In this document: positions 36,601 to 46,531 of the stretch, in pieces
Numbering within the stretch: position 1 is the stretch's first letter
Layout of the letters: each line of letters opens with the position of its first letter
Assembly: GCA_030141605.1 (NCBI GenBank)
Contig: JAQGDQ010000012.1
Span: 248,001 to 312,000, forward strand
Source: Tubiluchus corallicola
Lineage: Eukaryota > Priapulida > Priapulimorpha > Priapulimorphida > Tubiluchidae
Length of the DNA stretch: 64,000 nucleotides
Direction of reading: 5' to 3'
Notes under the pieces: model-generated
Databases searched by the model: none
The model's input: only the letters and a program-made list of their open reading frames with translations
What the model was told of the DNA's origin: nothing
Program-made: the position numbers and the translations under genes

Positions 36601-38732
36601 TAGCGCATCAGGAAATTACAATACAAAATTAATTTCTGTAAAAACTAGACTTGTATTGTAACACCATTCAAAACCAAAATTATTAAGATAGGTCATCTAA
36701 TGCCCAAGTATTCAGAAGAGCATGGTAAAAACCATCCCAAGCTGCAACCAATGCAACGGTTATTGTAGATAACAGCATAGTACATCTTTATTGCTTATGT
36801 TTCAATGCAGACTTGCATCATCATCAGAATGTTTGCACAAGCCAGCTACAAATATGCGCTAAATCATAAACTAATGGACGCCACTATATTAATATTAGAC
36901 TTCCAATAAACACAGCAAAAGTTCATAACAACCCAAAAAGCTAGCACCCACAAACCAAACATTGGAAAACTGAATCCATTTCTTGGGAGGGGGTTGTTAT
37001 GAACGTGTGTTGTGTTTACTTGGAGTACTAATACAGTAGCATTCACTAATTTATAATTTAGCATATATTTGTAGCTGCCTTGTGAAAGTGCTCTGAAGAT
37101 AATGCAAGTCTACATCGAAACGTAATCAATAAAGATTGTACCGTAATGTTATTACCAAACAATAGCCACTACGTTGGTTGCATTATTGAAACAAAGCTTC
37201 TCGAGAAACAGATCAGTTTGAAAATGCAATTATTAATAAAGTAATACAACTTTATTTTTTCTGTCACTGGCTTTGTATCACATGATTTATAAGTTTACAA
37301 CTTAGTATTTGTCTTGTTTGCTTCTCATAATGTTGATTTTTGTAATTTTTATACACTGTATTTTTATTTAGGTGGACTATTGCATGCACATGAAAATAAC
37401 TGGTCGAAATGTTGCAGATGTTTTGTGTCTGAATAAAAGCCATGTTTTTGCTTAAAAGGGTACTGGTCTTCACTTTCATTTTTACTGTATTAAGTAATCA
37501 CAAAACTTGCACAAGAAATGCTATTTTACCAGACACTACCCAACTATTTATTAAAACAAGTAAATTTGGGTCACATTATTAGACATCCAGTACTCCTTCA
37601 TAATATTAATAGATTGTACACAAAAGAAAATAAAAACAAAACTTTCAAGCAACCTACAAGCAGCAAATTTAAAGCATGTTATAAGAAATTACCATACATG
37701 CCTGCTATAGGAAATTGGAGTGCATAATTTATAATTCAACTTACCACTCTCATATATGACCTCTAGCTTGTCAACAGAAACAATTGACAATAGTTTATAA
37801 CCCTTTTTTGTTCCAATAGCCAGTGATCTGAAATTAGAAAAGTGCATGTTGATTACACCAAAGCAAAATCAGCAAAAAAGGTTTAAAATGCATTTATTTA
37901 ACTATTTAACTGGACATTTAATATTAAAGAGTTTGGCTTTCTAAGTAATTACTATCACTACAACTCACTATTACTGCATACTGGAAAGGGGAAAATCACC
38001 TTATTCTTTATTATTATTTAGAGAAATTGTAGCATAAACAAAGCATAATTGCAGCTTTGCTAGTAATGGCTAACTTGATGACCAATTGGTCACTTACTAC
38101 CCTTTTTCCTACACCACTTGTGATATTTCTCTGACATTTTTATACTTATACTGCTAAATTGTTATATAAGTGCAACTAATTTTTGCTTTTACTATTTAAA
38201 TTGTGTGTTTGATGAGATAAAAAAATGTCTATGATTACGTCTTAATATAATAATAATAATAATATTCATTTGCAAGTTAACAACGAAAACTCTAGTAGCT
38301 TAGTGTTGATTCATAAGACCGAGACAACAATTTATTGGAAGGCAAGAAGCCAACAAAAATGTTCATAATGTAATTAAAAACTGTGACATTTTTAAAATAG
38401 TGAATGGTAATCGAACCTGTTCAAGTTGGATTATTTTGGCAATTTGCATTCTTGATTTTTTATTTAATTTTCAGTCTTTACAGATTATAACCCATAAGAC
38501 ACATCAAATCGTGTCAAGACTGCACATACAATAAAGACGAAAATCCAAATTAGTGCATTAGCGAGCACTTCTCAGGGTCATCAAATACCAGTTTAGCAAA
38601 ACAACCTTGAATACAAAATTTTGGTTTTCACATCCAAATAAATTACGAAATTACTACTTACGTATTATCCTGGTTGAAGTTAACAAACAATAAGTCTTTG
38701 GCTCCATTCTTATTTTGAGTGCCTACGCTCAT
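24468..38732 (-). CDS. WIPI1/WIPI2: WIPI1/WIPI2-like PROPPIN autophagy protein
   Basis: Minus-strand coding exons, all with AG/GT borders in phase: 38732-38662, 37827-37745, 36519-36353, 35930-35834, 34682-34585, 34106-33943, 31911-31804, 31227-31063, 30590-30483, 29894-29755 and 24610-24468. Total 1,344 nt, 447 aa, matching human WIPI1 (446) and WIPI2 (454). The start (MSVGTQNKN) lies just before the conserved [11 protein letters not shown]. The protein is a seven-bladed beta-propeller whose two PI3P/PI(3,5)P2 sites flank the FRRG motif, here residues 221-224 (EFRRGVKR). Other hallmarks are [56 protein letters not shown] and [16 protein letters not shown]. The C-terminus keeps WIPI1-type SYAATV and EFPP motifs; the core reads more like WIPI2, so it probably predates their split. 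The protein acts at the phagophore, recruiting the conjugation machinery. A second terminal exon is listed separately. Confidence 0.93.
26299..26304 (-). terminator. Candidate poly(A) signal for the proximal WIPI exon
   Basis: AATAAA on the minus strand (TTTATT on the plus strand) about 315 nt after the stop of the 26617-26675 exon. It would end the short-tail transcript. Confidence 0.35.
26617..26675 (-). CDS. WIPI1/WIPI2: Alternative proximal terminal exon of the WIPI gene
   Basis: After a very strong polypyrimidine tract (TTGCTTTTCTTTTCTCTTTCACAG on the minus strand, 26676-26699) a 59-nt segment continues the frame from exon 10 (G|AA). It encodes 19 residues, [19 protein letters not shown], then TGA. 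Its use gives a 419-aa protein lacking the EFPP tail. No good donor follows, and a minus-strand AATAAA lies about 315 nt downstream, so it fits an alternative last exon with intronic polyadenylation. The tail has no homologue that I recognise. It could still be a chance open segment behind a good acceptor. Confidence 0.5.
26676..29754 (-). other. WIPI intron, upstream part of the last intron
   Basis: AT-rich intron sequence. Open frames at 28372-28929 have no homology. Near 29420-29470 an 'AATAAATTTATTTGAATCTGAATCTGAATC' type tail (a run of TCTGAA units) resembles the 3' end of a CR1/L2-type LINE, but no coding part precedes it, so this is only a suggestion. Confidence 0.45.
31912..33942 (-). 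other. WIPI intron 6
   Basis: A 2.0-kb AT-rich intron between the FRRG-motif exon and the blade-6 exon. Apart from scattered A/T runs nothing was recognised on either strand. Confidence 0.65.
35290..35490 (-). repeat. tRNA-derived SINE in a WIPI intron
   Basis: On the minus strand 35420-35345 reads as a tRNA-like head. A box-A-like TAGCTCAACTGGTAGAGT lies at about 35408-35391, a CTACTAATCCC-type anticodon arm with an enlarged loop follows, and a box-B-like GGCTTCAAATCCCA lies at about 35364-35351. The acceptor stem does not pair well, and conserved box-B bases (GGTTCGAATCC) are altered. It is a SINE head and not a working tRNA gene. A non-tRNA body appears to continue to about 35290. It lies between exons 4 and 5, in the same orientation as the gene. 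Confidence 0.7.
36742..37184. mobile_element. 443-bp palindromic foldback element in a WIPI intron
   Basis: The left arm (36742-36940) and right arm (36985-37184) are imperfect reverse complements almost to the centre. Matching blocks include TGCAACCAA / TTGGTTGCA at the tips, TACATCTTTATTG / CAATAAAGATTGTA, AGACTTGCAT / ATGCAAGTCT, CAGCTACAAATAT / ATATTTGTAGCTG and GTTCATAACAACCC / GGGTTGTTATGAAC. The loop is only about 45 bp. It lies between WIPI exons 2 and 3. A transcript would contain a hairpin of nearly 200 base pairs with mismatches. No open frame. Confidence 0.82.
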
Positions 38733-38903
38733 CAGACCTGTCACTCCTTTAGCTAAAAAGTCCAGCGTTCTGATTAAAATGCAAATGTTCGCAATGAAAA
38801 TTTAACTACGAGTACAACAACGCATAATCAAACCATTACAAGGTTTTGCTTTTCTCTTTCTCAAATCCTAATTTCTAGAATTCGCGGCGCACTGCAAAAC
38901 CGA

Positions 38904-38910
38904 CTATATA
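38904..38910 (-). promoter_or_regulatory. Candidate TATA box of the WIPI gene
   Basis: TATATAG on the minus strand within a locally GC-richer stretch (38880-38960). It lies about 170 nt upstream of the start codon at 38732, giving a predicted cap site near 38875-38880 and a 5' UTR of about 145 nt. Inference from position and motif only. Confidence 0.35.
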
Positions 38911-38959
38911 GGCAAGTGCCTCCGGCTAGTGCAGCACTTTAAAGATTGAAACGCGAGGC

Positions 38960-40390
38960 ATGTGCGGCTATTCGTCAGTGATTTGCTAACTGCATGCTGT
39001 TTTAAATGTTTTCATGACAAAAACGTATGTAGTTAAATGTTGCATTATTCGAATTTATAATTTTAAGTTCGAATCGAATTCAGACTAAAAAACTCCTTTG
39101 ATTCAACATTCAAACTCGAAGATTCGATGCTCCTCCTTGCTTTTTAAGTCATGGAATTGGAAAATAACCATGGTAACAGATGATATTAATCTGGTTCAAC
39201 ATAAAACCAATTGTTTTAAAATTACCAATGTACTATAACAATAGAATATCATAATAATTTTTGTAATTCAGTATTCAGCATTGTTTTTAAAAAATAATAT
39301 TAATGAAGTACTTTTTAAATTGCCAAAATTATTAAAGACAAAGACAATTTGTCAAGGAATATCAAATTAATGGTCCGATTTCATTTTCTCATATAATATC
39401 AAAATTATTATGTAAGGATAATTATGCAAAATCTAGCTAGAACCTGACAATATATCCTCACATAATACAATTATAGTGTTGAACTCAACAAGGCTAGGTA
39501 TCCAGAACACAAGTAAACATCCTAACAAAGTTCAAGTTTTTGAGAAAAGAATTTAGAAGAATTAGCACACCTAATACACCCTGTCAATGGCTCGGCTCAA
39601 TATTCCACTTGATGACAAATGATATAAGCTTACATTGCATCTATTAGGATTTTGAAGGAGGGATTCTAATTATTTCCATTTAACACCCAACGATGCATAA
39701 GATGATTTTGTGTGGTTTTTGGTTTCAATGAGTTTTTCTCGCGAATTCTCTCTGAGCTAACTCATAAGTGTGAACAACTTTGTCGAGTTTCAACTTGCAC
39801 TTACTGTTGGAGAGAACTTGCAGCAACTCTGGGAGTTTGCAAAAACTTGCCGACAGAATTCGCAAAGCCATTCACAGTTGCGAGTTTACTCTTAGAGACA
39901 AAACTCCCTAGACAACACGCTGCAGAAGTAGCTAATTGTATTGTTGCCATAATCGTTGTTGTCATTGCCATTGCTGCTGTTCTAGCTACTGATATTCAAT
40001 ATTTTGCTTATGCGTGTTATTGCAGCCGGACTTAACCGGTAGTTGACTTTCATAACTTTTAGTTCTTCACCACCCTTTCACCTATCAGTTTAATATCATA
40101 TCTCAGATAAATTAATCATTATTATAATTTTATTGCATTGTATCATATTATCGTTTCATGCACTGTGTTTTTCTTGTAAAAAGGTGATAAATAAAGATAC
40201 TTACTTAACCAGTAACTAGTAGACGTTTTTAACCCTGTTCTAAAAGTGTGGTAAGATTCTGCTACTGGGGTAGGAGATACCTCAATAACTGCGTTTGTTT
40301 CGTATTTACAAATAAAAAATAGTTTTCTGAATATCTGTGTGTAAGTATGGTTCTGCTTGGCATTAACATCCTTGGTGAATTAGAACTTAA
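38960..40390. other. Intergenic stretch with a possible MITE-like segment
   Basis: AT-rich and mostly featureless. 39712-40035 is richer in G+C and carries repeated short words in both orientations (GAGTTT, AAACTC, GCAAACTC, CTTGCAG), as seen in subterminal regions of some DNA transposons; the 107-codon frame across it has no recognised homology. No terminal repeats were identified. Around 40185-40205 'AATAAAGATACTTACTTA' resembles a LINE 3' tail. Confidence 0.35.
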
Positions 40391-40429
40391 TACACGTATT
40401 GTCACTTTTGAACAGTGACCCGTGGATCA

Positions 40430-41290
40430 AGGTCAATTACAGTATTCAATTCTTCATGTCCAGACCTTTCATGTCAAGACTCATAGATCACCGGCTACTG
40501 TTTCAATGTCTACAGTCTAGCTTCCAAATTGATGGAACTGTACTTGAATGGATGGCACTGTATTTTTTAAATAGAACACAGTCAGTTTCAGTAAGTGGTA
40601 AGGTTTCTGATAAATTTGAAGTGCAATAGGGGTGTCCCCAGGGAAGCTGTCTTGGGCTTCTGCACTATGCAACACTGTTTAAATGATGTCAAGTAATGAT
40701 GTTAGAATACCGGTTTATTTTCACAGGCACACAACCTCAACTTGACAAGTTAATGATTGATCATACAGTAATTGGTGGTGAAAGCGAATTATTCTCTGTA
40801 TAACTAAGACAAATCAGAAAACACTTAAATATGGATTCTACTGTCATTCTGGTGGCAGACTGGTACTATAGTCTCAACTTTACTATGCAAATAGCTTGTT
40901 TTGTTGTTTAGAAGATTATATTATTGCTAAGTTGCAACAAATACAAACTAATGCTGCAAATCTTATAGTGAATGTCAACCAGTTTGATCACATCTCACCT
41001 GTCTTGTCTTATGTCATCTGCACTGGTTGTCCGTTAAATTCTGTATTAATTTAAAAATTTCAACTGTTGTGTTCGGAGCATTATATTATGATGATGCTCC
41101 TCAGTACTTCTACGAACTTCTTTACGTCATTCCTCTTGCAGACTAATATTGAACGAAGGACCATTACTGTACCAACCTGTGTATAAACTTAGCATGGCTC
41201 AAATGTAAGAGCACCATGGCTTCAGTTGTGCCAACACTCCCCTCTTTCACATTGGTTACATCCTACTTGTGAAATAGGCATTACTACTTA
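40430..41290 (+). mobile_element. CR1/Jockey-like LINE relic (RT and C-terminal region)
   Basis: Degenerate reading frames recover reverse transcriptase from just after motif A: LIDHRLLFQCLQ, then LEWMALYFLNRTQSVSVSG, then FEVQ-stop-GCPQGSCLG, the motif B region. Further on, in another frame, IAKLQQIQTNAANLIV and FDHISPVLS with a damaged 'LHWLPV'-like segment represent the C-terminal region. Stops and frameshifts interrupt it throughout. Motif C (YADD) is not seen. An old, inactive insertion. Confidence 0.78.
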
Positions 41291-42049
41291 ACTGTTAGTT
41301 TCCGCCAATCTGGGCTTCCCTGTTGTAAGCCAGTTGCAGCATTGCCTTCAGCTGATGAGTCTGTTGCTATGAAACTTCTTTACTGTTTTCAATAAAATAT
41401 TTAATTTTGCCTAAACCTGTGCAGTTTTGGTGTTTCTTGTTAGTAATTTTACACAAAACCATTCTTAGATATACACTATACTTAGGTATAGTGGCCCCAG
41501 TTTCAGGAAAGCTTTTCAATATGAAATCAGGCCTTGCAAGAATTTTGAAGTTTGTCACCTTTTAAAGACGCATTTATTCATGCAAGCGTTTAACTCAATA
41601 CATTTTGGGGTCTAAAAGAAAATTGAATTTTATCCTTGTTACTGTGACTGAAATATGTGGTTTGACTGTGATTCTTATATTTCAAAATGCAATCTGGTGC
41701 AGTGTGAACTATGCTTGCTTGGTGTTAGACACTGTGCGATAGTAGACACACACATCGGAATTCATTTATCTATCAAACCCGAATTAATTTATAATAATCG
41801 TTTATTGACGACAGAGGCAATCTAGTTCCCTGCCGCAACAACAAATGTTATTTACTATATTGAGATCCTTTGTCAATTACAAAACAACTGACTAAAACAA
41901 ATAACATAATACTTATTACGATATTTCGAATACGACGACGGAATAGCGTTATACGTTCACAGTTGACGAAGTCTGGCACACAAAAGGGAATAATCGCGCC
42001 GTTTCCCAGAAACGTGGGCGGCCGAACAGATACAGAGATGCACTGTTCA
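41291..42049. other. Non-coding stretch between LINE relics
   Basis: No conserved product was recognised. Parts may belong to the flanking LINE relics but cannot be assigned. Confidence 0.5.
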
Positions 42050-42585
42050 ATTTTGGCATTATCAGCTTACTCAAAACTCACAAATGTTTTTGAGAATAGG
42101 AAGATTTCTTTAGAAACAAAAATTAGAATATTCTCTGCCTTAGTTGAAACTGTATTTCTGTATAACTCTGAGCTCTGGACATTAAAAGCAAATCATAAAG
42201 CTGAAATCGATGCGTTTCAAAGGCGAAATTACAGAAACATTTTGGGTATTAGATGGCCAAAGAAAATTTCAAACAAAGATCTATATGAAAAAATAAAAGA
42301 AGACCTTGGACAAGAAAAATTAAAAGGCACCGTTTACGATGGATTGGGCATATGCTTAGACTACCTGATAATATTCCAGTGAAGATAGCTCTTCAACAAG
42401 CTATAGAACCAGCCAAAAAACCTACAGGAGGACAAATGTTAACATATTTCGATTTTGCACAGAAAGATTTAAGCACTTCAGCATTGATCCTTAGAAATAA
42501 ATCCACTTGGGGCATTGCGGCGAGCAGGGAGTCCTGGCATAGGGAGGTGAGCAGAATCATGTCTCTGGACGTATGATTCATTGCA
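42050..42585 (+). mobile_element. LINE relic, C-terminal region of a second RT family
   Basis: The frame 42050-42382 reads 'TKIRIFSALVETVFLYNSELWTL' followed by 'FQRRNYRNILGIRWPKKISN'. The frame 42352-42576 continues with MLRLPDNIPVKIALQQAIEP. This is the conserved pattern C-terminal to the RT in Jockey/I/RTE-type LINEs (LLYGxETWTL, FxRRxLRxILGIRW, GHVLRMPDxxPxxxAL). One frameshift near 42350 separates the two parts. The copy ends near an ATGATGATG run at about 42586-42600, a likely 3' tail. 5'-truncated and inactive. Confidence 0.8.
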
Positions 42586-42929
42586 TTATGATGATGATGT
42601 TCAATTTTGGGATTTCGTCCACATTCGTAGTCGATGTGTCGTCAGTACATATATCTTAGTTTGAATAAACAAATAAGGCCACAGATTAATTCAATGAAAT
42701 CAGCTTTGGTCACAGTTACACGAACTGTTTTTCATAACGGCTTCATAAATCATTTTGTGATAGAATAAGACTTAGTTTTTCTAAATATTTTTATTTTAAT
42801 TTTACTTTAATTATTTAGCAATTTTAAGTCGTCATTTTAGTACGCTTTTTTTTCGTACAGTGTTCAAGTACATGATCCACAACGTCAGTTTTTGCCCATT
42901 ATAGTGGAGTCCACAGTTGTCCATTGACC

Positions 42930-43540
42930 AATCTAGACTTAGGTCATACCATTCAATTCGCTTCATCAGACATTTCAACATTCTGTAACTGGAACTTGTC
43001 ACTTTTAATACTGTGACCTCGGGGTCAATGGTCAACCAATGCGGGCATAACTCATACCATTCAATTTCTCTCATTTTGTTTTGTTTTGAAGACTTTCATT
43101 GATGTATTACAAGCTACTACTGTTTGAAACTGGAAGCATTTGCCTCTAACACCCACCCAATTTTGGTTTTTCGCCCTTGGCGGTGTTAATAGTCAAACAA
43201 TCAGGGAGTAGCTTGGACCATTCCATTTGTCTCAACGAGACAGTTTATTTGATATACATGTACTACGACCTACTGTTGCCTGATATTGAAAGTATCTGTC
43301 TCCCCTGCCCGAATTTCAGTTTTACCCCTGCATACTTGTTCAACCAATTGGTCAACAAATCTTGTGTACTCGAGCCATTCGATTCACCTCATTAAGTCCT
43401 ATAACTTGATATACCACAAACCACTGCTTCTCCACACTCAAAGCAATTGTGTTTCCGACCCTCAATATAAGTTTTTCCCCTTTATAGCGTGGTCAGGTGG
43501 TCAACAATCTGTCCGCTGTGCAGACATTTCAACACAGACT
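42930..43540. repeat. Old degenerate tandem array (four or more units)
   Basis: A core of about 20 bp, CCATTC[AG]ATT plus a CTCAT-like end, recurs near 42950, 43056, 43221 and 43377. It is accompanied each time by upstream 'GGTCAA...CAACCAAT' and 'TTTTTCCCC'-like segments. Spacing is about 105, 165 and 157 bp. The units are strongly diverged, so this looks like an ancient minisatellite or repeated element. Long open frames across it have no homology. Confidence 0.45.
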
Positions 43541-43599
43541 TTTGTACACAGGACGTTTTACCACAAGACACTTGAATATATATATATATATTCTTGTCT

Positions 43600-43619
43600 T
43601 GTGTCTAAATGACCTATAT
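43600..43619. repeat. Left minisatellite unit and target-site duplication
   Basis: The 14-bp TAAATGACCTATAT at 43606-43619 is repeated exactly at 44051-44064 on the other side of the RTE insertion. It is part of a 'GTGTC-AAATG-CCTAT' unit of the minisatellite found further right. Confidence 0.85.
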
Positions 43620-44050
43620 CTTCTTCTTCCCAGCTTTTCCCTATGTGGGGTCACCGTTGTGAATAAGTCTTCTCCACGCATTCCTGTTGTTGACCATCTC
43701 TTCATTTATGTTCTTCTCTCTCCGCTTGGGTCGTCCTCTTCCCAGCACTTCCCTTTCCATGACCTCCCATTCCCACGTGATCTTCACCGACTCTTCTTTT
43801 AGGTGTCCATACCATCGCAATCTTGCGAGGCTTCCACTACTTTTACTGTTCCTCTGATATTATTATTTCTAATTTTATCTCTGCTTGTTATTCCCACTAT
43901 CCATCTCAACATCCTCATCTCCACCACATCCATTTTCTTCTCTTCGGTCTTCTTTAGAGAAGCTGCTTCCAGCCCATAGATTAGAGCGGGTCTGACCACT
44001 TCTTTGTGGAGACTCATTCATTTGCCCCCCCCCCCACCCAGAGGCTAGGT
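43620..44050 (-). mobile_element. 5'-truncated RTE-clade LINE with target-site duplication
   Basis: Read on the minus strand, the 3' end of an RTE-clade ORF is plain. 'VVRPALIYGLEAASLKK' and 'MDVVEMRMLRWIVGITSRDKI' run to about 43835; one frameshift later come 'LRWYGHLKEE', 'LGRGRPKRR', 'AWRRLIHNGDPT' and a stop, the classical RTE terminus. The element ends at 43620 in GAAGAAGAAG, a simple-repeat tail typical of RTE. At 44024-44034 an 11-C run lies close to the truncated 5' end. Exact 14-bp direct repeats flank it, showing target-primed insertion. Only the last 130 or so codons are present; the endonuclease and RT are lost. Confidence 0.9.
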
Positions 44051-44090
44051 TAAATGACCTATATATATATATCAACATAATTCACATATA

Positions 44091-44162
44091 TGTCGAAATT
44101 GCCTTGTGTCCAAATGTCCTATGTGCCAGATGTCCAATATGTCCTTGCGTCCGAATGTCCTA
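44091..44162 (+). repeat. Minisatellite block 1 (15-17-bp unit)
   Basis: Four to five degenerate copies of GTGTCCAAATGTCCTAT to the right of the RTE insertion, e.g. GTGTCCAAATGTCCTAT, GTGCCAGATGTCCAAT, GCGTCCGAATGTCCTAG. Together with the unit at 43600 they show that the RTE element inserted inside this array. Confidence 0.85.
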
Positions 44163-44397
44163 GCTTTCTTGCAAATAAATTGGGCTACTCTTCTGAGAAC
44201 GGATCAATCCACGATCACAACTCGATCAAAACATAATACAAGCAGCTAATTTTGATATACCTGGAGTGAATGTAGTGCCTCCTCAAAAAGTGTGCGTGTG
44301 AAAGGATCAAAGTCATGCAGTACTCGTCCTGCACTCTTTCAGGTTTTGTTGTAGTTGCTCTAACAAAGTGGGCAACTATGTTGTAATGGTGTCCTAC

Positions 44398-44600
44398 GTG
44401 TCCAAATGTCCTTGTGCGCAAATGTCCTCATGTCCAAATGTCCCATGTGTGCAAATGTCCTTTGTGTCAAACTTGTGTCCAACTCTCCTGTGTCCAAATG
44501 TCCTATGTAGCCAAACGTCCATGTGCCCAAATATCCTATGTGTCGAAATAACCTGTGTCAAAAATGCTTGTATCGAAATAGCCTGTGTCCAAAACCCCTG
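44398..44600 (+). repeat. Minisatellite block 2 (about 13 units of 15-17 bp)
   Basis: The consensus GTGTCCAAATGTCCTAT continues with about 13 degenerate units, the last ones strongly diverged (GTGTCGAAATAACCT, GTATCGAAATAGCCT). It is separated from block 1 by 235 bp of unrelated DNA. The Cys-rich frame through it (about 44368-44697) is a product of the repeat. Confidence 0.88.
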
Positions 44601-45013
44601 TAGTAACCATCTGGGATCATTGGTGTCCTCGACTCCTCGATTTTGGTTTTTGCTAGTACCGAAAAATTTTCACTGTACGCAAACGGCTCATATTTAGTCA
44701 TGCACTTTTAAAAGACCTCGACCTTCCCACTCACTCTGTTGACCCGGGGGTGATGGTGTAAATGCAAATCTCCCTACCAGAAACAAAAGGACCCTATTGA
44801 TAATAAAGAATTAAAAACTGTGGGTAAATCAAGAAGATTCTGCTGTAAAGCAGAATCTTAATATGGATCATTTTTTACTTCAGTCGAGCCCAGGTGAGAT
44901 AATAAGCCAGCAGCTGCTGCACTCGTTGGCACTGAATAACAACTTTACTCATTACTCATGAGGTAAATTAATCATTACTTCCTTATTAATTATTGTTTAT
45001 TATTACTTAATTA

Positions 45014-45585
45014 TCAGTACTTGCAATAACATTCAAAATCAGTTACAGATTGACCTAGCATATCATCAGTGTCCATTCTCATTATTTTCTTGGCATCTAG
45101 ATGGTGCCTATGGGGATAAAAAGTTGACTGTTTCTCCTAAACAATAGTTGCCATTTTTCAATTGTGGCGTCACAATTTGCGTCACATTATTGCTTTTTAT
45201 TTTACTTTTGAGTGCTTGACAGTGCCAACTAGCACATGGAAAGAAGCTCTGCGTTACGCTGATGCCAACTGATGTGCGGCCAACGGGGGCGGGGGCGAAA
45301 ACAGTTGGCTGGCACAGGGTGAAACCCCTGTGCGGAAAGGATTTATCCAGCCGAGACGAGCATTGGGATTGGGTTACTCGCTCTCCAACATAGTTCTTCT
45401 TTTGTGTCAAAGTGAAAATAGCAGATGCAAAATAAGACACATATGTGACTTCAGTGAAAGGTGTCCAGGCACCTGAGCCATCAGTGGAAATAGTCCATGT
45501 CTCGCCGATATACAACAAAACTGACATCACGCAGCTGTCCAGTAGATGGAGTTTGGTCATCGAGCAAATACATGGGCCAAACCTT
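45014..45585 (-). mobile_element. LINE 3' fragment, left member of an inverted pair
   Basis: On the minus strand this carries a short coding remnant (VLLYIGETWTIST, similar to the conserved LLYGxETWT of LINE C-termini) and a 3' tail to 45014. Nearly the same sequence lies in opposite orientation at 46030-46445: TATCAGTACTTGCAATAACA, CAGATTGACCTA and GGTGCCTATGGG blocks are shared. Relative to the right copy, this one contains an extra GC-rich segment at about 45240-45470. Confidence 0.72.
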
Positions 45586-46029
45586 CACCACGACTGCTAG
45601 CATAGAGACATGTGCAGACATGTGAAGAGATTTAGACTATTGTTGTTTACTTAGAGATGACTAAAATCTTCCTTTCATCTGCTGTAAAGATAAACTAACG
45701 CTCATTATCCTACATCAGCTATTTGCACGTGACTCACATTAAGGTCCATAAAAGTGCGTCCAGTGTCATCTAGTTTAATGGATTGTACAGCTAGCTATAA
45801 GGTAATGACAAACACATGCAATACTGTATCACAAGTACTGATCATATGGAGGAACAGTGATGGATTGGCCATACCTGTCATCCAAACTTCTGCTAATATT
45901 ACGACGTCCCATATCGTCTTTGTGAAGCACCCTGTTGTATCTCTGCTGTTTTTCTAACTTACCGTAAAGATACATCATGCACCAATTCGTCCCTTCCATT
46001 GAATGTGAGACTCCTCCAGATAACAATGA

Positions 46030-46445
46030 GTGCTTTTGGTCATCTGATGAACGTTCGGTTCATGTATCTGCTTGATGATCAAACTCCATCTACTGTACAG
46101 CTGCCTGATGTCGATCTGTTGTATAACAGTGAGGCATGGACTATTTCCACTGAAAGCTACTACCAAGCACTCAAAAGTAAAATGAAAAGCAATAATGCTC
46201 TGAATGACCTGAAAATGGCGTTGTGATGTTATAATTGAAAATGACAACATTTTTGGATTCATATCGTGCATTTCCGATCCATCATTAGCACATTGTCTTC
46301 GGTTAGGATTGATTGTTTAGGAGAAGCAGTCAACTTTTGATCCCATAGGCACCATCTAAATGCCAAGGAAAAGTATGAATGGACACTGATGATATGTTAG
46401 GTCAATCTGTAACTGATTTTCGAATGTTATTGCAAGTACTGATAT
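46030..46445 (+). mobile_element. LINE 3' fragment, right member of an inverted pair
   Basis: A plus-strand copy of the same LINE tail. The frame 45999-46226 includes LLYNSEAWTISTESYYQALK, then a 3' region ending near 46445 (TTGCAAGTACTGATA). It is the reverse complement of 45014-45585 over most of its length. The two 3' tails point outwards, so the fragments are divergent. Both are 5'-truncated and inactive. Confidence 0.72.
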
Positions 46446-46512
46446 TTTAAGGTCAATTCCATTTTCAACAAAATCAAGCAGTGATGTTCTTAATTATATC
46501 ATAATAGTATTG

Positions 46513-46531
46513 TGACGTCATCGTGACGTCA
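46513..46531. promoter_or_regulatory. Two adjacent CRE-type palindromes
   Basis: Perfect TGACGTCA octamers at 46513-46520 and 46524-46531, separated by three bases. TGACGTCA is the consensus CREB/ATF site. They lie 3.2 kb upstream of the glucose transporter start, next to a LINE tail; they might be regulatory or chance within a repeat. Confidence 0.35.

Noticed and set aside
39712-40035. 107-codon frame with a hydrophobic C-terminal half
   Set aside because: Contains repeated short inverted words and an Ile/Val/Ala run from GTT/GCC triplets; resembles repeat DNA more than a gene.
44091-44600. Possible CRISPR-like array
   Set aside because: Units of 15-17 bp are directly adjacent with no spacers, and the genome is eukaryotic.
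44368-44697. Cys-rich 109-codon frame, metallothionein-like at first sight
   Set aside because: Cysteines recur with the 15-17-bp minisatellite unit; no conserved spacing beyond the repeat.
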